Assembly (NCBI GenBank): GCA_030619215.1
Contig: JAUXBV010000137.1
Location: 1 to 7,752, forward strand
Direction of reading: 5' to 3'
DNA: 7,752 nt
Origin: Fibrobacterota bacterium
GTDB taxonomy: Bacteria > Fibrobacterota > Chitinivibrionia > Chitinivibrionales > JANQEN01
Shown here: positions 1 through 5,526 of the stretch, piece after piece
Layout of the letters: each line of letters opens with the position of its first letter
Position numbering within the stretch: position 1 is the first letter of the stretch
Translations under genes and position numbers: made by a program
The notes under the pieces: model-generated
Seen by the model: the letters and a program-made list of their open reading frames with translations, nothing else
Database searches by the model: none
Told to the model about the DNA's origin: nothing

Positions 1-22
1 TACCTATATTAAAGTTATTGCA

Positions 23-145
23 TTATTTTTTTACACAAGGTTTACAGTTTTCATGTCCAATATTTGTTAATATTGAAGCCGGCTCTACACTCTCAAGATC
101 ACAAATCACTGTTGTTTCTTCATGTATTTGCTGTATAATTCCCAT
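23..145 (-). CDS. Possible small protein, 40 aa, C-terminal CxxC
   Basis: An ATG at 145-143 opens a 40-codon frame closed by TAA at 25-23. I do not recognise the product. Visible features are Cys15 and a C-terminal tail with Cys34-Lys-Pro-Cys37 followed by Val-Lys-Lys; there is no membrane segment or signal peptide. The N-terminal half is acidic (Glu9, Glu10, Asp16, Glu18, Glu21). A weak ribosome site (AGG, five bases before the ATG) supports the start. It lies 80 bases after the stop of the radical SAM gene on the same strand, but the terminator-like hairpin at 181-230 separates them, so it would need read-through or its own promoter, and I see no clear promoter. It could be a small redox or metal-binding protein, a modified-peptide precursor for the adjacent radical SAM enzyme, or a chance frame. 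Existence as a gene is uncertain; function is unknown. Confidence 0.4.
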   Translation of the reverse strand: MGIIQQIHEETTVICDLESVEPASILTNIGHENCKPCVKK

Positions 146-180
146 AATAACCTATTTCTCAAGTCGTTGTTGTAAATGTT

Positions 181-230
181 AAAAATCTGCATTCCAAGAG
201 TGACTTTTAAGTCAGGTGGAATATATCAGA
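181..230 (-). terminator. Hairpin plus T run after the radical SAM gene
   Basis: Read on the minus strand, the segment folds into a stacked hairpin: TCTG/CAGA at the base, then ATTCCA/TGGAAT, then TGACT/AGTCA closed by a four-base loop, with small internal loops between the three helices, followed directly by TTTTT (185-181). The stop codon of the radical SAM gene (TGA, 228-226) lies in the base of the stem. This fits a rho-independent terminator, though the stem is interrupted and only moderately GC-rich. It could instead be a partial terminator or a processing hairpin ahead of the 40-codon frame. Confidence 0.55.
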
Positions 231-1536
231 TTATGGTATTGTTCCTTTTAATAATTTTAACCTGCTTTGCGAAATGTGAAATCATTATCGTGTTGTAGAT
301 ATTTCTCTTCACGCCTCTCCATCTTGAAAAAAATCTTTTTATGATATTTCTTTTAGAATAAACCTCTTCGTATATCCAGAAAACAGCTTCGACCAACTCC
401 CTTGGCGTCATATTTTTTGGCTTGTAAACAACATTACTTCTCGTATACTTCGACCAGTCCTGTGTAAGTAAACGCCCCTGTTCCTTAAAAGTGTTATAAA
501 TCCTGGTTCCCGGGTATGGTGTTAATATTTGGAAAATTGGAAAATCAATACCTGCTTCGATCACAAATTCAGCCGTCTCCTTGAAGTCATCAATAGTATC
601 TGTATCCATTCCAAAAATAAAGAACCCGTAAACATCTATGTTATAATCATGAAGCCTCCTGACCATTTCCTTAAAATCGGTATTTATATTATGCCCTTTA
701 TTTATTTCGGTTAGGGTATCTTTGGATATACTTTCCATTCCAATTCCCAGGTAGGAACACCCTGATTTCGCCATTAATCTTAAAAGCTCATCGTCATCTG
801 CGACATTAACACTTGCGCTTCCCCACCAGGTTAGGTTGTAAGGAGCTATTGCGCTGAAAACTTCTTTTGCCTTGTCGAAATTGGATGCTATGTTAAGGTC
901 CGCAAAATGAGCAAGAGATGATTTTCGCGTCCAGGAATCTATCTCATTTATAATATTTTCTATTGGTTTGTACCTGTATGTTTTTCCATTGTAAATAGTA
1001 GCCGAGCAAAAGCTGCAGTTATACGGGCATCCTCTTACGGTTTCTATGATATTCTTGATATTATATTTATACTTTCTGGTTATTGAAAGGTCAGAGGCAG
1101 GTATGTCGTGGTGTTTTTCATGCTCGCATTTGTAAAACTCTTTCAATTTATCTTTTCGGGCATCTTCGAGAACATTTTGCCATAAACATTCAGCCTCGCC
1201 CAGAACAACAGAGTCACAATGCTCTTTTGCTTCATCCTGAAGGAAGAATGCGTGAATACCGCCTATTACACAAGGAATCTTCAGTTTCTTACATATGTCC
1301 CCTATTTGATACGCATGACATGCGGTGTCTGTCCGGCTGGATATACCTATAAGGTCATACTTGCTCAATTTTTCTTCAGTTACATCTTCATAGGAACAAT
1401 GGATAAAATCCACGTGATGTTCTTTGGGAGTTAATGAAGAAAGCACGCATGGCCATAAAGGAGGAGTAGCACCACCTCCCGTGAGTGTCATTTCATTTCT
1501 TGGTTCTATAAGCAGGATGTTTAACCTGTTTTTCAT
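226..1536 (-). CDS. B12-binding domain radical SAM protein
   Basis: This 436-residue protein has the two-part layout of COG1032-type enzymes. The N-terminal region (about 1-130) resembles a cobalamin-binding Rossmann fold, with the family-like stretch Ile-Gly-Gly-Ile-His at 91-95 and the Val-Leu-Gly-Glu-Ala-Glu stretch at 111-116. The radical SAM core starts with Arg-Gly-Cys170-x3-Cys174-x2-Cys177, the three ligands of the SAM-bound 4Fe-4S cluster. Further marks are Gly-Ile-Gly-Met-Glu-Ser at 264-269 and the Thr-Pro-Tyr-Pro-Gly-Thr motif at 339-344. By family, the reaction is a radical SAM reaction, often methylation or rearrangement of an unactivated carbon, in the cytoplasm. The substrate cannot be read from the sequence. 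The C-terminus (about 395-436) is basic. The start is supported by AAGGG five bases upstream of the ATG. It is last in the run of genes, 133 bases after the SRPBCC gene and directly before a hairpin. Family call is firm; specific role is open. Confidence 0.93.
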   Translation of the reverse strand: MKNRLNILLIEPRNEMTLTGGGATPPLWPCVLSSLTPKEHHVDFIHCSYEDVTEEKLSKYDLIGISSRTDTACHAYQIGDICKKLKIPCVIGGIHAFFLQDEAKEHCDSVVLGEAECLWQNVLEDARKDKLKEFYKCEHEKHHDIPASDLSITRKYKYNIKNIIETVRGCPYNCSFCSATIYNGKTYRYKPIENIINEIDSWTRKSSLAHFADLNIASNFDKAKEVFSAIAPYNLTWWGSASVNVADDDELLRLMAKSGCSYLGIGMESISKDTLTEINKGHNINTDFKEMVRRLHDYNIDVYGFFIFGMDTDTIDDFKETAEFVIEAGIDFPIFQILTPYPGTRIYNTFKEQGRLLTQDWSKYTRSNVVYKPKNMTPRELVEAVFWIYEEVYSKRNIIKRFFSRWRGVKRNIYNTIMISHFAKQVKIIKRNNTII

Positions 1537-1590
1537 GTCTACCCTTTGATATACAGATAATTATTCCTCAATTGTTTCTGATTTGAATGG

Positions 1591-1596
1591 ATTATA
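1591..1596 (-). promoter_or_regulatory. Possible -10 element upstream of the radical SAM gene
   Basis: In the 133-base gap before the radical SAM gene the minus strand reads TATAAT at 1596-1591, about 55 bases before the ATG; a second TATAAT lies at 1606-1601. No good -35 hexamer sits at the usual distance, and the region is so AT-rich that such hexamers arise by chance. The gap is the longest in the window, which makes an internal promoter here plausible but unproven. Confidence 0.2.
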
Positions 1597-1669
1597 TGCA
1601 ATTATAACTATCTTTGCTTTTAGCCCTTATTAAATAATTATTGAATCATAGTAACTGTTTTAGACCTAT

Positions 1670-2371
1670 TTATCGCTTGTTTTTTTCAATCAAGTATTTA
1701 TTAATATTATCTATCAGCCCAGGTACCCATTTTTTAGTTAAAAATTTATATAGCCGTCTTGGGATATAGATTTCCGGTTTTACTACTATAAAAGTAATCC
1801 CAACCCTGGATTTATTTTCTTCGATTTTTTTTATATACAAGCTTATATAATAGCCGTCAATTTCTACAGTCAAAAATCCCTTTTCTTCTTTTTCAAATTT
1901 GTTGATTAGTTTCTCATCTTTATTAGTGGAGTAATGAATTGCATAACAGGTAGAACTATCACCTGAAACTATTGAATCGATATCTAAAATGCACCAGGTA
2001 CGGATAAAACCAGACCGGGTTTCAAAATAAAAATCACCTTTTTTCGTATAATTCGTATCTGTTTCTATTTTCTCGAATTTATTTATAAATTTGAAAACAT
2101 CGGGCATATTACGATAATCATTAAGTACTTCATATACTTCATCAAATGAGTGATTCAAGTTTTTAAAAGTTGCTGCAAAATATACACGGGGTCTTCTGCT
2201 TATTACATTAACCCAGGTGATTTCAGAATTACTATCCAGGGCTTTTTCAATTTTTGTGGTTATTTTTGAATTAATATTAAAACAATTTCCCCCTGCTTGA
2301 AATAAAAAGAGAAAAAGTAGGAATAAAAGTTGTTTTAAAGGTAAGATTCTATTCATGTGAAAACCAGCCAT
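1670..2371 (-). CDS. Exported SRPBCC/START-like ligand-binding protein
   Basis: The 233-residue product begins with a basic N-terminus and a very hydrophobic Leu/Phe stretch (about 11-25), a signal peptide or membrane anchor. From about 62 to 230 the sequence looks like an SRPBCC (polyketide cyclase/START) fold: a first strand near 62-68, then a helix with Phe-Asp-Glu-Val-Tyr-Glu-Val-Leu (76-83) and the Asp-Tyr-Arg-Asn-Met-Pro turn (85-90) typical of this family, alternating strands, and a long C-terminal helix (about 204-228). Such domains bind hydrophobic ligands in a deep pocket; an extracytoplasmic lipid or quinone-like ligand is inference. The start is ambiguous: Met1 and Met6 (codon at 2356-2354) both lack a clear ribosome site. 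Cys30 follows the hydrophobic stretch but the residues before it (Gly-Gly-Asn) do not make a proper lipobox. It lies 24 bases after the 94-residue gene, so the two are probably cotranscribed. No catalytic residue can be named. Confidence 0.72.
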   Translation of the reverse strand: MAGFHMNRILPLKQLLFLLFLFLFQAGGNCFNINSKITTKIEKALDSNSEITWVNVISRRPRVYFAATFKNLNHSFDEVYEVLNDYRNMPDVFKFINKFEKIETDTNYTKKGDFYFETRSGFIRTWCILDIDSIVSGDSSTCYAIHYSTNKDEKLINKFEKEEKGFLTVEIDGYYISLYIKKIEENKSRVGITFIVVKPEIYIPRRLYKFLTKKWVPGLIDNINKYLIEKNKR

Positions 2372-2395
2372 ATTTAAATAAGCGGAAATAATTAT

Positions 2396-2680
2396 TTATT
2401 CCGACGCGCCATGGATAGCAAATCCGAGTATTACCGTAAATACAACAATGTATGATATGAAAAAGATTTTCTCCACCGTCTTCATTTTGTAAATCCTTGT
2501 TTTCTCTGCATCTGGCATAACCTTTAAATCACCGGGTGTGCTGGTTGTAGAATCAACTATAACTTCCTGCCTTACACTACCGGTATCAACCTGAATAATT
2601 TCATCCTGTGCAGAGATAGTTACGGCTAACAAAAAAACACTAATAAGAATTGCTGTTAGTTTATTTGACGGTAATTTCAT
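2396..2680 (-). CDS. Small secreted or membrane protein of unknown function, 94 aa
   Basis: I do not recognise this protein. Residues 1-24 form a clear signal peptide: Lys2 and Lys7, a hydrophobic core (about 9-22), and a likely signal peptidase I site after Ser23-Ala24. The middle (25-58) is polar, rich in Asp, Ser, Thr and Val, and looks extended or disordered. A basic patch (Lys60, Arg62, Lys65, Lys67, Lys71) precedes a second hydrophobic segment (about 72-89), and the protein ends in Gly-Ala-Ser-Glu. If the signal is cleaved, the basic patch would lie outside the cytoplasm, against the positive-inside tendency; if not, the protein is a two-helix hairpin. The start is secure thanks to a strong ribosome site. 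It lies 29 bases after the receiver gene and 24 before the SRPBCC gene, and is probably cotranscribed with both. It could be a membrane partner of the exported SRPBCC protein. Confidence 0.8.
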   Translation of the reverse strand: MKLPSNKLTAILISVFLLAVTISAQDEIIQVDTGSVRQEVIVDSTTSTPGDLKVMPDAEKTRIYKMKTVEKIFFISYIVVFTVILGFAIHGASE

Positions 2681-2685
2681 TTTAT

Positions 2686-2692
2686 CCTCCTC
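2686..2692 (-). promoter_or_regulatory. Strong Shine-Dalgarno site for the 94-aa gene
   Basis: The minus strand reads GAGGAGG here, five bases before the ATG at 2680. It is the best ribosome site in the window, whereas the genes on either side (ATG at 3162 and 2371) have none. The small protein may therefore be made in larger amounts than its operon neighbours. Confidence 0.8.
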
Positions 2693-2709
2693 ATTTGATA
2701 AAAGTAGTT

Positions 2710-3162
2710 CTATTTTTTTACTATTAAATGCAGGAAATCTCCAATCGTTTTAATAGTACCCAACAATTCTTCAAAAGTTAACAGTTTAAGAGAATACCCT
2801 GTATTATTGTTCATACCGGGGATAGAAACTTCCTGTTCAGTGTCTAAAGTCGTGAAAATTACCACAGGTATTCTATTTAATTTATTGTCATTCCATATCT
2901 TATTGAGAATTTTGTTCCCTCCATTATTTGGATGATTATAGTCAAGCAGGATAATGTCGGGAAGCGGTACTTTACAAAACATATTTCTTTGATACAGAAA
3001 ATCAACGGAATCTTTTTCGTTATATGTAAGGTACAATTTATGCATAGCGTTATTAAGAAGTGTATCTTTTATCTTTTGTGAGCAGTCAGGATTACTTTCC
3101 ACCAGTAATATTACGATTGGTTTGGCAGTTTTAGAAATGCTTTTATTCAACTGTATCTCCAT
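2710..3162 (-). CDS. Stand-alone response regulator receiver domain, Rcp1-like
   Basis: The 150-residue product is a single receiver domain without an output domain. The first strand reads Ile-Leu-Leu-Val-Glu22-Ser23-Asn-Pro; the phosphoacceptor is Asp74 in Asp-Ile-Ile-Leu-Leu-Asp; the switch Thr is Thr104 or Thr105 in Val-Val-Ile-Phe-Thr-Thr; the conserved Lys is Lys126. The insertion after the third strand (Asn-His-Pro-Asn-Asn-Gly-Gly) and the last helix match the Rcp1-type regulators that pair with phytochrome-like or other hybrid histidine kinases. The residue after Glu22, normally an Asp helping to bind magnesium, is Ser23, so phosphorylation may be weakened or lost. The Pro that usually follows the Lys is replaced by Leu127. 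No histidine kinase is in the window. The ATG has no visible ribosome site, but no other in-frame Met occurs before residue 40. It precedes the 94-residue gene by 29 bases and follows the CmpB-HD gene by 58. Confidence 0.87.
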   Translation of the reverse strand: MEIQLNKSISKTAKPIVILLVESNPDCSQKIKDTLLNNAMHKLYLTYNEKDSVDFLYQRNMFCKVPLPDIILLDYNHPNNGGNKILNKIWNDNKLNRIPVVIFTTLDTEQEVSIPGMNNNTGYSLKLLTFEELLGTIKTIGDFLHLIVKK

Positions 3163-3220
3163 ATAATTTAAAAAGAAATGATGATTTTATGATAAAGCCT
3201 TATATTTATTATATTGACTA

Positions 3221-4432
3221 TTAATCTTTCCCATTATAGGGTATTTTCCTTATTTTTTCGGACATTTTTTCCCCGAATTCCTTAGCTGCAACAATTGTAT
3301 CAATTATACAAACAATAAAGCTTTCCGGATATTTTGGAGGTATTGGAGTTAACGGCCACATATGCCGGAGAATAATATCCTTTTCAATTGGGGAAAGGGG
3401 ACCGAAATATTTTAAAGCGTTTAAATATGCGTCACGTGAATGAAAAAAACCATGTAATCTGTTAGGCGCATCGTTTTTATCCCTCCAGTCATATAGGAAA
3501 AAATCGTGGAAAAGAGAGCCTCTTATTGTGCTTTCAATATCAAGGTTTAAAACTTTCGCTACTTTGCAGGATAACCATGCGACGTCAAGACAGTGTTCAA
3601 AAATATTTTTATCATGATGTGGAAAATCTTTTAGACGTTGATATTCAGGATGTTTGATAATGTCATACGACAGTGCTAAAAAACACTCATGAAGATCGTC
3701 CGGAACAGTGTGTTTTCGGATAATGGAGGTAATCCATTTGTCAAGAATTAAAGAAGAACCCGGGAATGTCTTCATCTTATTATACAACAGCTTACTTAAG
3801 TAGGGAAATTGACTAAAAGGTCTCAGGAACATCTCTATTTTGGCTTTAATATGTGTCTTTACATTAAATTGTGGCAGTTTAAAGTATCTGTCAAAAATAT
3901 CAGGTAAAGTAAATATCTTCGAAAAATTTAAGAGCGAACGGCTTGAATATATGAAGTCGATTACGAAATATATTACAAGAATCAATGCAATAATATGTTG
4001 GTATATTGAAGGAATTGTATAAATTAACTCAGCAGTATAAGGCTGCAAAAATGTGATTTGTACAAAAATCATAATCATCCAGAAAAGACTGTACTTTAAA
4101 CAAACCCTGCCCCGTATATTCAGTTTCTCATCAGAGTAATCCCAGAGGCGGAGTGAATAATATTTTTCCAGAATGAAAGATGACACATATTCCATAACCG
4201 TAACAAGAAGTGTACAGAGTGCAATCTTAATTGCTGTATGTAAAGATTGCGAATAGTGCGAGACTGCAAGGGTAGAAAGCGCACCGAACCCATAAAGTGG
4301 AACAAACGGCCCGTACAAAAACCCTCTGTTAACAAGCCCCTTTTCGACTATAAAATAAAATGCACATTCAATAATCCAGCCAAGTAAAGCAAAAAGTGCA
4401 AAGTAAAGTATAAGAAATGAGGCATCAGACAT
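3221..4432 (-). CDS. CmpB-type membrane domain fused to an HD domain
   Basis: This 403-residue protein joins two modules. Residues 1 to about 165 are a membrane domain of the PF06541 (putative ABC-transporter type IV, CmpB) type: Leu-Gly-Trp-Ile-Ile-Glu (17-22), Asn35-Arg-Gly-Phe-Leu-x-Gly-Pro, Pro-Leu-Tyr-Gly-Phe-Gly (45-50), and Trp-Asp-Tyr-Ser (97-100) with Asn105-x-x-Gly-Arg. Hydrophobic segments lie near 5-28, 42-60, 66-87, 113-131 and 143-163. After a linker, residues from about 245 to 385 form an HD domain: His280, the His309-Asp310 pair, His357 in a His-Met-Trp-Pro-Leu-Thr motif, and Asp378, a plausible metal-binding set. HD proteins are usually metal-dependent phosphohydrolases acting on nucleotides or phosphate esters; the substrate is unknown, and the membrane part would hold it at the inner face of the membrane. 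No ABC ATPase gene is adjacent. The start is backed by AGGA eight bases upstream. Domain calls are good; joint function is unknown. Confidence 0.87.
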   Translation of the reverse strand: MSDASFLILYFALFALLGWIIECAFYFIVEKGLVNRGFLYGPFVPLYGFGALSTLAVSHYSQSLHTAIKIALCTLLVTVMEYVSSFILEKYYSLRLWDYSDEKLNIRGRVCLKYSLFWMIMIFVQITFLQPYTAELIYTIPSIYQHIIALILVIYFVIDFIYSSRSLLNFSKIFTLPDIFDRYFKLPQFNVKTHIKAKIEMFLRPFSQFPYLSKLLYNKMKTFPGSSLILDKWITSIIRKHTVPDDLHECFLALSYDIIKHPEYQRLKDFPHHDKNIFEHCLDVAWLSCKVAKVLNLDIESTIRGSLFHDFFLYDWRDKNDAPNRLHGFFHSRDAYLNALKYFGPLSPIEKDIILRHMWPLTPIPPKYPESFIVCIIDTIVAAKEFGEKMSEKIRKIPYNGKD

Positions 4433-4513
4433 TATTTTTTTCCTAATCAGTGTAAATAGCTAATTGCCAATTTTATTACAAGAATGATAGTTTAGACAAA
4501 ATCTATTTTTAAA

Positions 4514-5464
4514 TTATTTCATATTTTCAATTGTTTTTATTGCTTTATTATATCCCTCATTTATTGTTGCCTCTGCTTGATCGAAATCGAATAATTTTAA
4601 ATGCCCCAATTCAGGCTGAATGAGAATATCCGGATTGAATATTTTAAAATTATTTTGTGTTATTTTTTGTTCTATAATATTTATGGAATTTCCAATGATA
4701 TCAAAAATGTTCAGTTCAGAACTTGCAGGCATCCACTGGTTTATTTTAACACTAACCGATTTTTCAATATAGTTATATTTATTTCTAAGTAATTGAATCG
4801 CCGGGATATTACTCGGTACTATTGTCTTGTTTTTTCTTTTACTCATTGAATTTTGTTTAACATATTCTAATCTTTCACTCGATCCCGTTTTCCCAGTAAT
4901 ATCATTGTTCAAATCGACGGCAATCACAATATCAGCTCCCATTTCTCTTACTACATCGACTGGAACCGGATTTAACAGCCCGCCATCAACTAAATACATT
5001 CCATCTTTTTTAAAAGGTGTAAAAATTCCTGGAATAGATATACTTGCTCGTACCGCATCGACTATACTACCTGTTCTCATTCTAACTTCATTACCTGTCT
5101 TTATATTTGTAGCCACCGCACAAAAAGGAATTTTTGTCTCTTCAATATTTTTATGAAGAATATTCTTTGAAACTAATTTATATATTTTGTTTCCATCTAA
5201 AAGACCTTTTGTGGGGAAACGGACATCAAAGTATGATAGAATTATTTTCCAGTCAAGATCGAGTGCGAAATTTTCCAGATATTCTAATTTACCTATGGCA
5301 TAAAAAGCGCCGACAAAAGCGCCAATACTGGTTCCTGCAATATAATCAATATTTATATTTTTTTCCTCTAATGCCCTTAAAACGCCGATATGAGACCAGC
5401 CTCGAGCGGCGCCTCCGCCTAAAGCAAGACCGATTTTCTTTTTCTTAAAATATTTTCGATTCAT
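4514..5464 (-). CDS. Patatin-like phospholipase, RssA/NTE type
   Basis: The 316-residue protein carries the full patatin motif set. The oxyanion loop is Gly16-Gly-Gly-Ala-Ala-Arg-Gly22, the nucleophile is Ser46 in Gly-Thr-Ser-Ile-Gly (44-48), and the catalytic Asp is Asp160 in Asp-Gly-Gly (160-162), followed by Leu-Leu-Asn-Pro-Val-Pro. The family uses a Ser-Asp dyad to hydrolyse ester bonds of phospholipids or lysophospholipids. No signal peptide or membrane segment is seen, so it should be cytoplasmic, perhaps at the inner membrane face; the Lys-rich N-terminus (Lys4, Lys7-Lys10) could help with this. The core takes up about 10-185; the tail (about 190-316) is less conserved and matches nothing I recognise. 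The length is usual for bacterial RssA-like proteins. The start has a good ribosome site (AAAAGGA, five bases upstream). It follows the CoA-activase-type gene by 61 bases and precedes the CmpB-HD gene by 81. Activity should be intact; the natural lipid is unknown. Confidence 0.94.
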   Translation of the reverse strand: MNRKYFKKKKIGLALGGGAARGWSHIGVLRALEEKNINIDYIAGTSIGAFVGAFYAIGKLEYLENFALDLDWKIILSYFDVRFPTKGLLDGNKIYKLVSKNILHKNIEETKIPFCAVATNIKTGNEVRMRTGSIVDAVRASISIPGIFTPFKKDGMYLVDGGLLNPVPVDVVREMGADIVIAVDLNNDITGKTGSSERLEYVKQNSMSKRKNKTIVPSNIPAIQLLRNKYNYIEKSVSVKINQWMPASSELNIFDIIGNSINIIEQKITQNNFKIFNPDILIQPELGHLKLFDFDQAEATINEGYNKAIKTIENMK

Positions 5465-5475
5465 GGTTTTCCTTT

Positions 5476-5526
5476 TCAGCTACGAAATCCCTGAGACAGA
5501 AACAATTTCATTAAAAAATTCAACAT
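5476..5526 (-). CDS. Possible 16-codon linker ORF between two genes
   Basis: The TGA of the upstream large gene overlaps an ATG (TGATG, 5528-5524) that opens 16 codons and closes with TGA at 5478-5476, immediately before the AAAAGGA ribosome site of the patatin gene. The product would be short and hydrophobic (MLNFLMKLFLSQGFRS). Such an arrangement could couple translation of the two genes by keeping ribosomes moving across the gap. A frame this short can easily be chance in AT-rich DNA, and there is no independent support. Confidence 0.15.
   Translation of the reverse strand: MLNFLMKLFLSQGFRS

Noticed and set aside
1630..1645. AATAATTATT palindrome as a terminator after the SRPBCC gene.
   Set aside because: The palindrome contains no G or C and has no T run; it is typical low-complexity intergenic DNA.
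2282..2284. Cys30 of the SRPBCC protein as a lipoprotein attachment site.
   Set aside because: The preceding residues Gly-Gly-Asn do not fit a lipobox, in particular Asn just before the Cys.
3163..3220. TATAAT-like hexamer as a promoter for the receiver gene.
   Set aside because: No -35 partner at a suitable distance and the stretch is too AT-rich for the match to mean much.
4827..5156. Plus-strand open frame of 109 codons.
   Set aside because: It is antisense to the patatin gene in a region with clear catalytic motifs on the minus strand, and its product resembles nothing; the same holds for the other plus-strand frames in the window.
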